DNA from: Trichopria drosophilae | Taxonomy: Eukaryota > Arthropoda > Insecta > Hymenoptera > Diapriidae | NCBI GenBank assembly: GCA_030407085.1 | Contig: CM059587.1 | Coordinates: forward strand, 73,335,001-73,399,000 | DNA: 64,000 bases | Direction: 5' to 3' | Shown here: piece by piece, positions 45,962-58,874 of the stretch | How positions within the stretch are numbered: position 1 is the stretch's first letter | Layout: each line of letters begins with the position of its first letter | The notes under the pieces: generated by a model | What the model saw: only the letters and a program-made list of their open reading frames with translations | Database searches by the model: none | Told to the model about the DNA's origin: nothing | Made by a program: the position numbers and the translations under genes

Positions 45962-47060
45962 GGATACTAAACTAAAATCATCAAATGTAGTGAACAAGAA
46001 TCCATCTCTCACAAAAAAAATCTTTCTTCAAGATAATAATGGACATATTTTTCTCCACTAAGGTTTAATAACAATGGCCCGTAAATCTTTCAAATAAAGG
46101 TACTTTTAATGCACCCGCTATAATTGTGAGAAGTTCCCTAACCTCAAAATGAAAAAATGAAATGCCTTAATTTATCGCTTTCTTTGTGCTTTTTTATTAA
46201 AAAATATATGTTACAAAATACACATTTGAAACAAACTGTTTAAAAATGTTTCATCTGGTGACATTAATTATCCCACGTAATGGTTACCAGTGACATCAGT
46301 AAACAAAAGTCAACGTCACCGTAATTTGGTATTATTTAATAAATATTATGAAAAACTGTCAAACATGCGCGATTAATATGTTTTCAGAATACAAATTAGT
46401 TAGAAATTGTTCCTGAATTATCTCACCATTGGTATTCCATACTTTAAAAATTTTTGTTGCAATTAAACAGCATTTATTCTAATTTTACAATATTTTAGTG
46501 TAATTTAAAAATACTTTGTTATAATTTTACAGCGTATGTTTACAAGTTTTCAACTGTTATTCCTTCGGCTGAAGCGTAACTCACGTCTACTTCAATGTGG
46601 TATTGACTTACTATGTCACAGTAATCGCGTAATTGAGAGAGTATCGTCAAAGTTAGCATAATCAAAATCTGATATCACCGATATACTATATTCCCATTTG
46701 TGTTATTAGAGCACTTTTAATACGAACGAAATAATTGAAAAACGAATTCTACTCTATCTGTGTGTTTTACATTTTTATAATCGTCTGAAGCATAATTTTG
46801 TACAATAGACAAACGACATTATATCGATTAATTAAAAATTCATTTTTTTCATGAAATGATGAGTAGTCAAATAGAGAAAGATTAGTCAATTGTTAAATCA
46901 GTTTTTACCACTCTTTGAAGGAAAAATAATTTAAGGTACTTTGATTAACTAAGTTTTAATATGGTTAATAACTGTATATTAAGTATTCCATTTAGTTAAT
47001 CATCATAACCTATACGTAGAAGTAACCAATGAGTCAAGAAAGGCTTTTTTAATTATTTCG
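45962..47060. other. AT-rich noncoding DNA
   Basis: No gene or clear repeat structure recognised. A short self-complementary GTGACATTAATTATCCCACG region lies near 46258. Confidence 0.45.
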
Positions 47061-47074
47061 ACTAAAATACTCAG

Positions 47075-47215
47075 AGAAAAATTAGTAGTATACGAATCTA
47101 ATACTCTCTAAACTTGAATTAATTAACACCGACTATCTACAGTTAAGGTTACCATCAACAAGTTTTTTACTGGCAAATAGTAAGAAAATACTACTAATCT
47201 ACAAGTCGATATTGA
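47075..47215. mobile_element. TAGTA-type MITE fragment
   Basis: Begins CAGAGAAAAATTAGTAGTAT and ends AGAAAATACTACTAATCTAC, which are complementary over about 12 bp (ATTAGTAGTAT/ATACTACTAAT). The interior is AT-rich. It directly precedes a GGCGGA-family copy. Confidence 0.5.
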
Positions 47216-47219
47216 CTTT

Positions 47220-47560
47220 TTAATCTAAGAAATTCAATATGGCCGATCCAATATGGCGGACGAATAATTTTAAATATCGAAAAAAATCACTTCAATCTTA
47301 TTACTAGGGAATTTGTTTAGCCGCTGATTATGAATCTTCGGTCAGCAGATGAAAATTCCAAAAAGGGGGATAGTTAAAACAAAAATTTCAACAAAAAAAA
47401 AAACGAATAACAAGTTTCAAGCAGAATGGTTAGACTTTTCAAAAAAGTGTCCTCCATATTGTACCAGCCATTTTCAATTTCCAAAATCTGACTTCAGATT
47501 CGTAATGAACAACCCCAAAAACCCTTGAGTAAAAAGTTTCGAGCGCTTTTAAAAACTTTT
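47220..47560. repeat. GGCGGA/CCATATTGG dispersed family, copy 5
   Basis: Carries AATTCAATATGGCCGATCC and CCAATATGGCGGACGAATAA (47230-47265), CGCTGATTATGAATCTTCGG (47321), CTCCATATTGTACCAGCC (47452), TCAGATTCGTAATGAAC (47489) and CCCAAAAACCCTTGAGTAA (47514). The two halves of the family's order are both present. Noncoding. Confidence 0.65.
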
Positions 47561-47817
47561 TATGCATAAATTGATTGAACACATTATCATACTTCATGAC
47601 GAAAATTTTGAAAAAATCGTGAAAACTACCATCTTTGTGGATGTATATTTTTTTTGGACAACGTCGTCATATTCAGTACACCTGAGAGTGTCTAGAAATG
47701 TTTTTTGATTTTAATTTACATAAATTTCGAGAATTTGTTAGTCTAATGTATCTGATAACGAAGATTTGCGCCTTTCCATCAGTCTGGGAAAAGTCCGAAA
47801 TGACGAAGACCTTCGTC

Positions 47818-47998
47818 AATAAAGAAAAATAGTATTATTACTTGAGTAGTAAGATGATCGATACTTCTTTTTTATATGCCGTTACTACTTAAGTGGCTGC
47901 CCTTAAATAGTGAAAATAAAATTCGGTCTGGTTGGCATCTTACTACTTAAAAAAGCTCCAGTAATGTTTCCTTAGTAGAATGATTTTTTTCTGCATAA
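47818..47998. mobile_element. TAGTA-type MITE, ~180 bp
   Basis: AAAGAAAAATAGTATTATTA at the left faces the minus-strand sequence GCAGAAAAAAATCATTCTAC at the right. The interior shows paired ACTACTTAAGTGG and TTACTACTTAAAAAAGC words. Imperfect, noncoding. Confidence 0.5.
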
Positions 47999-49429
47999 AC
48001 TATGGTGAATACTAATTTGACTAATCGTTTAAATCAGAGAAAAAAAATATGAATATTTTTGACGATTAATTTTTACTTCATCGAAATAAATCAGACTTGA
48101 TATTGAATTAATTTCATATTTCGGCGTATATAACATAACGTAACAATTTGTATTTGCTTTTTTCCACTGGTCGCTTAACATTTATTGGATGTAATTTGGT
48201 TCTTTGACATGATTCCCTCGGTGTTCGAATTTCCGTACGATCATTCCAACTGCGAGTAATGTTATGGCCGGTTATCATGTACTCTGGGACATCTATATTC
48301 TCCGCTTAATGAAGTTACCAAACTAGTTTCCAGCGATATCCTCACTATCTACACTAATATTCTAAAGCGATAAAGTTTGTTTCTGCTATTGTTTCGAGTA
48401 ATCTCTCTAAATCAAAACACTGAAATGTCATGTCAAAATTGAAAAACTATTTTTATTTCATCTGCCACACTACCCGATATCGATTTGACGTTACAGTAAT
48501 TATTTTATTTTTTTAATAACCGGTATAATCAGCTAAGTTTTAAAATTAGACCTTTTAAAAAATTACAAAGTAGAAAGATAAAAAGTTATTCCTGACGAAA
48601 TTAACACACAAATAAAAACGATTTTTCGACATGAGTAATTCTTCATTCATGTTTAAATTCCACAATACCACTTACCTTATTATGTTTTAAGACCATAATA
48701 AACCAAAATTTCAGTATTTTGTATGACTTTGTTGGAGAGGGTTTGAAATATATATAAAATCCTAAATCAATCCATAAATAATATACAGAACATCATAAAT
48801 GGTTGTAGACAAATGTAATAACCTGCAAAACGATGCAAATCAATTAAAAAAAAAACGCGAAACAGAAGGGACAACAATTATAATAATTATTAAATTTGGA
48901 TTACGAAATTTAATAGAATTTCATAACCTGTAATTAAAAAAACACTTCGCAATTAATAAAATTATATGAACAATATAATAATAAAAAAATCATAAGTGAA
49001 AAAATGGAAATTATTTTTAAAAACAACAGACACTCAAAAATTACACTTTCGTTTCATAATTTTTCATAAATAATTTGCTTGTCCTTATTAAATTATGTTA
49101 CAACATTTATAATATTTATTGTATAATTTCTAAATGTTCTTCGATACAACAACTTAACGCATATATTTGAATTATGCAAAAAATTTGATAATATTTTTCA
49201 AAGTGTCTACCAGACAAAAACTAATGAAAATTTTGTATTACCTTTTTGCTTTGCTTCATCGGTAAGCAATACTCGTGTCACATGAGTATTACATGCCTCC
49301 CTCAATGACAAATACAGATTGCAATGCACATTCTATAGGTGTATAGCCGGAAAACGGTGCTCAACCTAGAAGATCACTAATCCTCCTGGTGCTACTGGAT
49401 CCGACGTAAAGTTCGTCGTCCTATAATAT
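47999..49429. other. AT-rich noncoding DNA
   Basis: No supported gene. A mildly GC-richer patch at 48190-48330. The remainder is A/T-rich with frequent homopolymers. Confidence 0.5.
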
Positions 49430-49760
49430 AACAAAATCTGCAGTAAAAAAATCTTTGTAAAATATGACTACTTCTTAACTATTGTTACTAATTAAAGTTT
49501 AAGTTTTCTAGAAGTTAAAGTAACTAAAAAAATAGTTGAATGAAACTGAGAAGATAGTTAAAATAACTGTTAAAAAATTGCGCCAGTTTAACTGTTTTAG
49601 TAAATTAAATGTCCAACTACTAACTCAAGTTAAAACAGTAAAATTAAACACAGCTTTTATCTCTCAAAAAGTAGTTCCTTTGACTACTTTTCTTTTAACT
49701 ATTCAGTCGTACTCTGAAAAAAATATATCTGACAAATTCTACCATTAGGAAGTTGAAAGA
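49430..49760. repeat. TAGTTA-word cluster, possible MITE
   Basis: Many short AACTATT, AGTTAAA and TAACTGTT words in both orientations across 330 bp, with GCAGTAAAAAAATCTTTG at the left and TCTGAAAAAAATATATCTG at the right. Similar vocabulary recurs to about 50280 (TTTAGTTAAATGAACTTCC, CTTAATTTAACTGTTACTG). Termini are too diverged to define an element. A 70-codon frame (49536-49748) is a by-product. Confidence 0.35.
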
Positions 49761-50381
49761 GTAGCCAAAAAAACGACCTTTATAGTTAATATAACTCTGT
49801 TGATGTTATTAATTTTTCTATCTTTATTTAACTTAATAAATAGTACTTAAAATTACTTGAATATTTACTTACTATTCAGAATGACTGAAGATCAAGAAAT
49901 GCGATACTCTGCAATAAACCCTGTAGCTTTATTAAATCCTACCACTACAAAAATGTCCAGAAAAATTCATAGCCATTTTGACTAGTTTTTAACTATTCAA
50001 AGTATTTTAATAGATGCTCAACGAAATTAAGTTGCATTAACGACAGTAAAGAAATTAAATTAACTAAAATGTAGCTCTGCTAAAATCTAAACAGCTTTTT
50101 TGGAGATTTTCGTTGAAATGTTTTTGGAGCGGTATTATTTAAAGTTTGAAATACTATTTATTGTGAAATTCTAAGAAATTTTGCTTGAAATGTTTAGTTC
50201 ATTTTTTAAATTTAGTTAAATGAACTTCCAAAATTTAATTGCTCTAACTACATTTTTACTTAATTTAACTGTTACTGTCCAGGAGCTGGCTAAATTGTTG
50301 GTGACAGACCATTTTTTACGAATTTTTCAGTCATATCTACTATAAAACCGAATAGTAAGTCATAAAGCGTATTGAAATTTG

Positions 50382-50636
50382 AGGTGGAGTCGAAAAACCA
50401 ACAAATAGAAAAGCCGACAGGTCAATAAACCGACAGTCAAAATACCGATATTCAAAAAGCCGACACGCAAACAGCCGATACGTCAAAAAGCCGACAGATA
50501 AAAAACCGACACGTCTAAAAGCCGACAGTAGAAAAACCGAATTGTCATAATACCGACAGTCAAGAAAACCGACAGTCAAAAAACCGACAGTCAAAAATCC
50601 GACCTTCCGAAATCCGACAGGCAAACAGCCAACACG
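50382..50636. mobile_element. CCGACA-family element, copy 3 (longest array)
   Basis: The left terminus GGTGGAGTCGAAAAACCAAC is followed by about 15 consecutive units of 14-17 bp, mostly of the form AAAAACCGACAGTC with variants such as AAAAGCCGACACG and AATACCGATATTC. The run of nearly in-phase 15 bp units yields a minus-strand open frame repeating VGFLT pentapeptides. No inverted right terminus is visible; the array ends at ACAGCCAACACG. It shows expansion of the unit with loss of the foldback partner. Confidence 0.8.
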
Positions 50637-51789
50637 AATTTTCAAGATTTATTAACAATCTTTCAAGTCGCATAAATTTAGTACTATAGATTTAGGAATA
50701 AAAAAGAAAGAAATTGGTTGTATTTAAAACCAAATGAGCATACCCTACACCAGTTTATTGATTCTTATAAAAATGATTAGTTTCAAAATTGATTTCAACA
50801 TTTTTGTTATGCGTTATATGGATATAACCTTACGTAACTTTAATTCTCTGATTTTCTTATTATGAATTAGAATATGAAACATCTCAAAGATACAAAATAT
50901 TATATTTTAACCAAAAGTTGTCAATAATTTTCTTTCTTTAGAGTGTTAATTTTATCATGGATTTTTTTCATATTATTTGAAAAATATTTTTTTTTAATAT
51001 CTAAAACGTAAATCGCAACTTAAACCACCTAAACTAAGACAAAAAGAAGAATAATTTGTTATTATTGTTCTGTATTCGTGATAACGAAAAATTAGCAAAA
51101 CTCACCAATAAGAGATCTGCAATAGGAATAATAAAGTTTCAACGTTTATTTACGAAAACTTGCATAATGGTAAAAATGTTACCTAAACATTTCAGTTAAA
51201 TTCAATGGCTTAATTTCAAATATACGGTTTTATGTTATTTTTAAGTGTAACACTATTTAAGTTTAGTAGTGCAGCGTTTGAAAAAAAACGTATTTCAACA
51301 TAATTTTATTTGTTATAAAATATAAATTTCTGGAAATCGTTTAGCTTTCGATTTTCCATCTATCTTCCGACAAGATTTACTATGCATTCCTACATCATTA
51401 ACGCTGCAACATCTGGAGCGTAGGTGCAAAAAACGGCGTGAAAACACAAAAAAATAACTGGATGAAGCTCGCTCGTTTCATAAAAAAGCAGGACAAAAAT
51501 TACGATTTCGAATAGAATTGAAATCTAATGGACCATTTTCCTAGCATTTGTGTACCTACAAAAACCTAGCTGTAAAGAAGATAAATATCAATAAAGTATT
51601 TATATATGAAATAAATTGCAATTGTTGTTATTGTACAAGAAGAAACAATTTTATAAATAAATAAAACTTTTCATTTAAACTATTTTTGTTTTGCAAATAT
51701 GTTTCTGAATTTACAACTCGATTTGAATTATTTTCGTTTAAATATTAAAAAAAAAGTTAATCTAAAATTAATCAATTAAATTCCACCTG
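50637..51789. other. AT-rich noncoding DNA
   Basis: No supported gene or repeat structure. A slightly GC-richer word, ACGCTGCAACATCTGGAGCG, lies at about 51402. Confidence 0.45.
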
Positions 51790-52160
51790 TAGTATTTTTC
51801 GATTCAAAATCAGAGTCATTTGGCAATTGGATAACAGATTCATGATCAGCAGCCTTCGAACCCCCTGTGTGCACAATATTGTATAAAAGGTCAAAGATAA
51901 AATGAAAATATTCCCTTTTTTAAAGTTAAAAATTTGAAATCAGCCTCCCCAGAAATTCCTGTGTATGTTTGGTTTATGTGAAAATATGAATGTTTACAAT
52001 TTTGGTCATTTTGATAGCAGATTCATCATCGGTAACCAACAAAAATTTCTAATAAAGAGGTTAGATGAAAAAGTAAAAAATACGACCAAGTTTCGTCTTA
52101 ATTTTTGTGGTCATACGTTACAAAGTTTATGGTCCCAGGACAAAAAATGTTCACTTTCTT
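51790..52160. repeat. GGCGGA-family relic, copy 6 (degraded)
   Basis: Words TTTTGATAGCAGATTCATCA (about 52008) and TCGGTAACCAACAAAAATTTC resemble the family's GACAGCAGATTCATCATCAG / AACCC-type phrasing, and an earlier GATAACAGATTCATGATCAG (about 51829) repeats it. Heavily decayed. The overlapping open frames here (51965-52162, minus 52314-52111) have no recognisable domain. Confidence 0.4.
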
Positions 52161-53640
52161 GAACGAAATTTTTCTTAAAATATCGAACGTATCTTTTTTG
52201 GATTACATTTTTTTTAACTTTAACCTCAAAATTGGAAAGTGCGATAAATTTTAAGTCATAAAGTGTATACCCAGATTTTTTGCGACGTAGATAAACCATC
52301 AGAAATGACAGCAAAAATGTACAACAATATTTGTACTTTTAGACAACAATTTTGGATCGTTTTAATTAAAATGTTTTATTTGTATTAAATAACATTACAT
52401 AAAAGTAAGAAATCTTTTACAAAGATTAGGTTAGGTAAGATCGTTCCACTTTTGACATTTGAAATGCATTTTTTACAATTATAGATCTCCCTCCATAATT
52501 TTCTCCCTCAATAATTGTTTTCTTTCTAATTCCATCCGTAATTGTAGTCCCAAAATATTCCGTAATTATCATATAGGTTCCCCCTTCCAAGTGCGCCGTA
52601 TGAAGAAAGATACACTCGCGCATGCGCACGTATATTCTATTAACAGTTTCATATGTAGAGAAAGGGAAGTAAAGGCTGACAAGCAATTATGGAGGCATGA
52701 GTAGAAATTAGGCCCCGACCGGATACCAATTAGGGAGGAAGGACTGCATATGATTTAGAAGTTAAAAAGATATAAATATTTTTAACGTGGTCAAAACATA
52801 AACCAAACACTATGTAAGAACTATTATCAAAAATAGCATATGTCAAGTGTTGAGATTTTTGTGAAATAATAAGTTTGCTACGTAATGAACAAGGATTCAA
52901 GATGTATCATGGAAAATATAATAAATTACGAAGTCTTGTATATAATTACATTTATAAATGACTTCGATTTATTATAGATATTTTACATTTTTTATGTTAT
53001 TTATTGATTAGATTTATTTATAATATAAATCTTCTGGATTTTAAGCCATGCTAACAAAGTGAATCAAACAATTAAAACATTAATAAAATATATCACATTT
53101 AATTAACTCAATAAATATAATTTTCGTTCTACAAAAGAATTTTGGTAGACAGCAAATGTAATTCAAATATGACTCATTATCGCTCTGAAAGTATTTTGAA
53201 ATATCGAATGGAGAAAAGAATTTTTTGGAGGGCATGGCCACCGCTCAATACAATACATTCCTTATAAACTCTGTTATACCTTCATTCCGGAAATGCTCGT
53301 AATTCCTTTAAACTATGGACCCTATTCCTCGTGCAATTTATATATAAAGCTTGTGCACCTTGAATATAGAATCTTTGACATTCGTTCAAATGTTTGCGTA
53401 CTGCATTATATTTATAGATCCTTAAAAGATCTCAATAACTAAGACATAGAATATCGGCGGAAATTGGTCTTTTATGAATGAAACAAATTGCTTCGATTAA
53501 GCAATATCAAGAATTTCTGAAAAATGATTAGGACTTATTGATTAATCAGCCAGTAATGACCGACATACCGATTCTACCGAATGTAGTGTATGTAGAATTA
53601 GTGATATACTTAAAGACGACGATATAATTTATCGAAATTT
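52161..53640. other. AT-rich noncoding DNA
   Basis: No supported gene. GATTAGGTTAGGTAAG at about 52425 is a short telomere-like word. Overlapping frames on both strands at 52426-52704 carry no recognisable domain; a GC-balanced CTCGCGCATGCGCACG word lies at about 52614. Confidence 0.45.
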
Positions 53641-53651
53641 AAAAAAAAACA

Positions 53652-53697
53652 ACCTAAACTAACCTAACCTAACATAATCTTACCTAACCTACCCTAA
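53652..53697 (-). repeat. Interstitial telomere-like CCTAA tract
   Basis: Contains CTAACCTAACCTAAC (three CCTAA units) followed by diverged TTACCTAACCTACCCTAA. CCTAA/TTAGG is the canonical insect telomere repeat. The tract is short and imperfect, so it marks an ancient insertion or chance amplification, not a telomere. Confidence 0.6.
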
Positions 53698-54840
53698 TAT
53701 GTATGATTAAGTACTAAAAAACAGGAAAAACTGAAGCTACAGTAATTTCACAGCTGTCAACGAAAACTGACAGGACGATTAGAACTTTTTTATGGCGTTT
53801 TTTAAAGATCCAGATATGACATTCATGTTTAGAAAACTTCAAACGCCTTTAATCTTTGATGTTGATTTCTGCTTGAATAGCAAAATAATTATAGCTCTGA
53901 CGTTACAGCATTCTTCGCTTGAGAAAAAAGGCGTCCGAAAGAGATCCAAATTCGAGATTGGAGAGATGTTTCTTTACCAAAGATAAGTGTTTGGAACTTA
54001 TTTTCTCAAAATCTTTTTTTGATCTTGCGCATGTCGATCTTAAAGTGTAGGATACAAGCTTTTATTAAAACCGCATGAAAGTATGTAGCAATTTAGAGTA
54101 ATGAGTAAAAAATCTTGTAACCCCCAAAACACGTATTTTTGGCATTTGCCCCTATCTTTATCAAAATCATGACGTGCTATACAATTTTGGGACTCCGGAT
54201 GGTATGGAGCGGACAAACATATATTGGAGAAGACCAAAAAAACGTGTTTTGAGGGTTCACAAGATTTGTTTTTAATCTGACTTACTACAGAATTTCTTGA
54301 GGGTTTAAATAAGAGCGTGAATCCAACACTGTGAGAAAATAGGGCCCAAACACTTGTTTTTGGTAAAAATAAACAGTTAGATATCAGGCATAACGAACAA
54401 ATAGTCGAATTTTGAAATTTTGTGTAATTTCTTAACATGAAAGAGTGAAACATTCACAATGTGAGCTAAAAATAAATCACAAATACGAATTTGTAAACCC
54501 AAAACATACTTAAATACATATATAAAGGGACATCAATGTGCCCGAAACAAAAATATTTCTTTCAAGTTTTGTTGATATGCCCATTTTAATATTACCAAAA
54601 GTTAATCAACATCTGATTATATTCTAATTAAATAAATAATTTATGAAACAATAATGATCATCATTCGTCATAATAACATAGATGCAACTGTATCAAATTA
54701 TATCATCTTAAACGCCTGCTACATCACTATCATGCATAGTAATCCGCAAACCCCTTCACCGCAACACGGTACTTGACCATCGCACATAATTATTTGCCCA
54801 CGTGCCACAGTGATTAAACTTTCCCAAAGTTCCATGTCCG
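53698..54840. other. AT-rich noncoding DNA with a GGCGGA-family relic
   Basis: 54118-54200 carries CCCCCAAAACACGTATTTTT, TTGCCCCTATCTTT and AAAATCATGACGTGCTATAC, which match 19955-20030 in copy 3 in the same order. The minus-strand frame 54453-54040 (137 codons) runs across the relic and has no recognisable domain. No other feature. Confidence 0.45.
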
Positions 54841-55870
54841 GTGAAAAATTATCGTTCAGCAAGAACTAAACCTATACTCAGCTCGAAATTTTTTGTGCTA
54901 TTAACGTCTCCACGTAATCTATCATTTCGGAGACGACCCAGTGTGGTAAAAAAATTCGATCCACCTTTTTTTCTCTTGTTCATTTTTAGCGGTGCAGCCA
55001 TTATCATTGTTATTAGAGGAAATTTTGCTTGGAGAGGTAAAGATAGTTCTGACGTACATTTCCTGTTTCTCCGACTGAAAATTAATTACGCTCTGCAACC
55101 GCGTTGCAAGCCATGGAGTATGTGGTTTCAGGTTGGATAAATCGTGTGACCTGTGTAGGCGGAGTGCTGTTTGTATCGCTATCAAGGCGGTCTTGAGATT
55201 ATCCAAGATGGCTGCCAAGAAATAATATCATTTTTTTGGTCATTTCATTCTACCTTTCAAAGAAAATGAAGAAATCAATAACAGCTTTAAACAACACCTT
55301 TAATAGCGAATTTTTTAGTGTTTAATTAAATCAAAAACAATAAATTATAGTAACATCGTTGGTTTTGGCCCAGTTTTCATTGTAACAGCAATGTTCTGGT
55401 TCATCAACTTGGAGAATTCGACAATGAATATTACAAGGGTCTCGTGGTCAAAGAGGACGATATCGAGCTTGAGAGTTATGAGTCTTGTGGTGTCAAATGC
55501 GAAGTTTCAGTATATCTGACACTTCTCATTCTCGACCGCAGACTCGATATCCCCTGAAGCGCATTGCAGGGCAGGTGTTTTGTCGACACCACAGGCATGT
55601 CGAAGGTGGTAATAGAGGACTCTCAACGCTCTGCTCTGTTGATGAATGCATGCCGACTTCCCATAAATCGGACCAGCCGAATTGCATAAGAGTCCCCTGA
55701 TTGCTTTGGATCCTATGCACTCTGCACTAATGATTCTTGTGACGTCATAATCAAGCTCACACGCGGGACCAACTTTTGATCTCTGACATTATTGTGGAAT
55801 TGGAACTCATTGTTAGGTCATCCATCGATGGCTTCAGACAAAATTAATATCAGCACCAATAAATGTGATC
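54841..55870. other. Unidentified GC-balanced segment, possible decayed gene or element
   Basis: Composition is noticeably more balanced than the flanks, with two blocks: 54890-55225 and 55430-55830. Frames on both strands (plus 54841-55140 and 55485-55700; minus 55218-54922 and 55720-55526) lack recognisable domains. The plus frame ending CSVDECMPTSHKSDQPNCI is Cys/His-bearing but matches no motif I can name. GATGGCTGCCAAG at about 55207 resembles GGCGGA-family wording. The segment could be a relic of a retroelement or an old exon; no family can be assigned. Confidence 0.3.
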
Positions 55871-58790
55871 TGCATATTAATTAGAGCCTCATACTACTTA
55901 CTAAATAGTTCGTATATTCCAAAACATACCATTAAAGTAGATTCTTATCCCATCTATACAAAAAATGTAACTGTCCGCCCGGCATAGCGGGTGCAAAGTG
56001 AACCAAAAGCCGCTAAAGATAGTTGTTAATAGTTTCCTCGAATTTTTGCCTTGGGTTTCGATGTAAACTAAACTTCTTATTTTTCCTCTTTTTGTGATTA
56101 GCTTTATTACTAACTTTAGGCGATTAACTTTCCTCCCTAGGTATAAAATTGGTAAAGTTTTGATGCGGTAATTATAGAAATAAAGTTAACGTAATAATTT
56201 TGAATTATTTGTGTTTCAGTCATAAATTTGTTCTCTCGACCAAAACTAATATACGAGTTTATATCTGTCTCTCATTTCAAGTAGTAACAATCAAGTTTCG
56301 GTAGACAGACATTCAAAAAATAGATAAAACATTTATTAAAAATATTTCTTTTACCGTTAGTCAATTGTTCTCTAACCAATATAACAAAGGACATACAATT
56401 GAAAATAAAAATGTTTTGTTAACGTAAATTTTCATTTATTTTTGTGCAGTTCATTGACGGATAAAAGCATGCCCTTGTATTATATTACTTCCATATTTAT
56501 TTTATTTATCGGATTTACATATGTATTATCAGCGTGATTTAATTTAAAACCAATTTTTTTGCGCTCCGTGAATTTCGTCTGCAATGAAAATATCAAGTTT
56601 TATTTATTTCTTTTGTAATAAATATGTGTTGATAAAATACATCAGTGATAAATTAAAAGATGCTAATATACATTTTTTCATGATTTCCTTAATAAAACAT
56701 AATATACGACAATATTTCCTGCGATATTGAAATCCTTTGGCTCAGGGACTTCAATTTATCAAGTTAATCTGGGCGCATTTTTCTTCGCTAATGCAGTATA
56801 CGTCAATGTCCATTTCTACCGAGCTTCAAAGAGATTCGAGACATTCTTCAGGAAAAATAAAAGTGGACAATGCAGGCGAAATTCTGAATTTAAAAAATTG
56901 TTTTCCAGAAAGTTTGCATCAAAAGTTTTAGTCATTCGTTAATTGATAATTTTCTGTCGCTAATCGCTCGGTTCGTCTCGTTAAATATCTCTAGAATGCG
57001 AGAAAGAATTTTGAAATAGTTAGCATCACCGATTCATCTCGCAAAGAAGATTTTACGGTACGCCTTGCGTATCTCCGGAATGCATTTCTTCCATAACCAT
57101 CGAATACCTATAATAAATATAGCCACTGAACCTTCTACATACATTAGTTGTCCACTTTAAGATATTTCAAATAAAGAGAATCGATTTATCTAAATTCTTA
57201 GTATTTAAATTAAAAACTAGTATTTTAATAATTCAAATATTTTTCTCCAGTTTTTTCTCTGCTAAAAATTATTAAAATTTAAACTTTGAGCTCTAAATTG
57301 TAGGGAGTATTACGAATTAAGTGTTATGAACACTAGAAAAGCTGCATAATAAACAATAATTGTATATCAAAGCAGAGTTTTTTGCAATTTCGTGTTTACT
57401 ATTTATGCTTACCTTATTTATGGATACATGTGCTTTCATGCTACATATGTTGCTTTGAATACACGGCACATTTATTGCATAGTTATACCACACGCTACAT
57501 TTCCGGAGTGGATTCTTTACTCTTTTCAGCGCAAACTCAGTACCAAAAAATCAATCCACAAAGCTTCCCGCCTGATTGCACCAACAGTCCCAATACTAAG
57601 TTTTTCACTATTGGCAACAAAAATGCTTCCAGATTGAAAGAATCCTGAAAAATGCTTAAGATGTGCTCATTTGCTTAACATCACTTGCGTCAGGAGTCTG
57701 AAAACTTTTAAATTAAGTTGGTTTTTGAAAAATGGGTACATTTAGATTTAAAAATATTAATTTTAAATAAAAATACTACCTCAATGCGTCGTTGTTTGAT
57801 TAATCCATTAACAGCTAAATATATTGAAATTTTACGTCGACTTCGGCGTCAGAAGTCTTCAAAATAATGGGCGTCTCTAAAATGATATCCTAACTAATAT
57901 AACAATAATTAAACATCCACATACACGATTTAAACTTTTTAATATCCAAATAAATATAGAAGTTTGCATATTATCGTTATAAAAAATTAATTATATACGT
58001 TGAATATATTTGATAAGGCTTTTTAAATATTCTTATATACCAATAGATAATTCTAAATATTTTTTCGGAATTTAACAATTCTACTCACTCAAAATCAATG
58101 GCTTATTCAACCATTGCTCGAAAAGTTGCGGCCATCTAGGCATTTGAATCTAAGAATAGTTTGAGGACAAGCCGACATACGGCACAGTACTTTGAACTTG
58201 CGAAAACTTATAACCTATATATTTCACAAAACTTTTACCTTGGCCACAGTCTCTCCTTTTTAGCTCTTTTGCGTCAGAATCATTTGATATATTATATGGT
58301 CTTAAAAATGCAACAATTAGAGCAGGACTTTTAAGAAACTTAATGTAGCCTTAATAATCGATGTATTTCTGGGTGATTTGCAAAAATAGTATAAACCGAA
58401 ATAAGATCGATAAAAAAAGGCATCTGTAATAAATAAGTCTCAGAATCAAGTGCTTAGGTACTAGTACGATCCATTTGTATTCTGTATATTACAAAAATAA
58501 CTTTACTAAAATAAAAATAAAGCTAGTGTTGGGATTCGTTTACTAACAACTTTAGTTGTAATCTAAAACGAGTTCGTATTGTTGTTTTTTGAGTGAAAAT
58601 TTAAGCTAACGTAACGAGAAACTGGAAGAAAGAGTGACGCTTATGAGAACATTCCCTAAGTATTATGGGGAGGAAAGAGGGAGAGTAGTGCAGGGTTTTT
58701 TTTTAAATGTGTAAAAAGTGAAAATGAGTATTTGCAAAACTTCGACCCTCACCATATATCAATCGAAATATTAATAAATAAGATTTTGAT
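55871..58790. other. AT-rich noncoding DNA
   Basis: No supported gene. Overlapping frames at 56727-56942 and 57382-57648 are short and carry no domain, although both lie in slightly GC-richer patches. CGCCCGGCATAGCGGGTGC at about 55976 is a short hairpin (CCCGG..CGGG). No repeat termini were found. Confidence 0.45.
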
Positions 58791-58872
58791 AACTCCGGGC
58801 GCGAAGTTCGATTTCGCGCCCTAGGGCGAAACCTTCGGGCTCGAATTATCGAGCCTCACGCCCATCGCATTA
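58791..58872 (+). repeat. CTCCGGG unit, third terminus-like copy
   Basis: Starts AACTCCGGGCGCGAAGTTCG, then TTTCGCGCCCTAGGGCGAAA (a hairpin) and TTATCGAGCCTCACGCCC, ending before TTAA at 58870-58873. It has the same word order as 412-490 and the left end of 34710-35929. The left TTAA is changed to GATAA. Solo terminus or deleted copy. Confidence 0.6.
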
Positions 58873-58874
58873 AA

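Noticed and set aside
50382..50636. CRISPR-like regular repeats
   Set aside because: Units are contiguous, 14-17 bp, without unique spacers, and the DNA is eukaryotic.
50340..50645. Minus-strand frame with VGFLT repeats, as if a repeat protein
   Set aside because: The pentapeptide repeat is the translation of the 15 bp CCGACA unit; copies elsewhere are out of frame or inverted.
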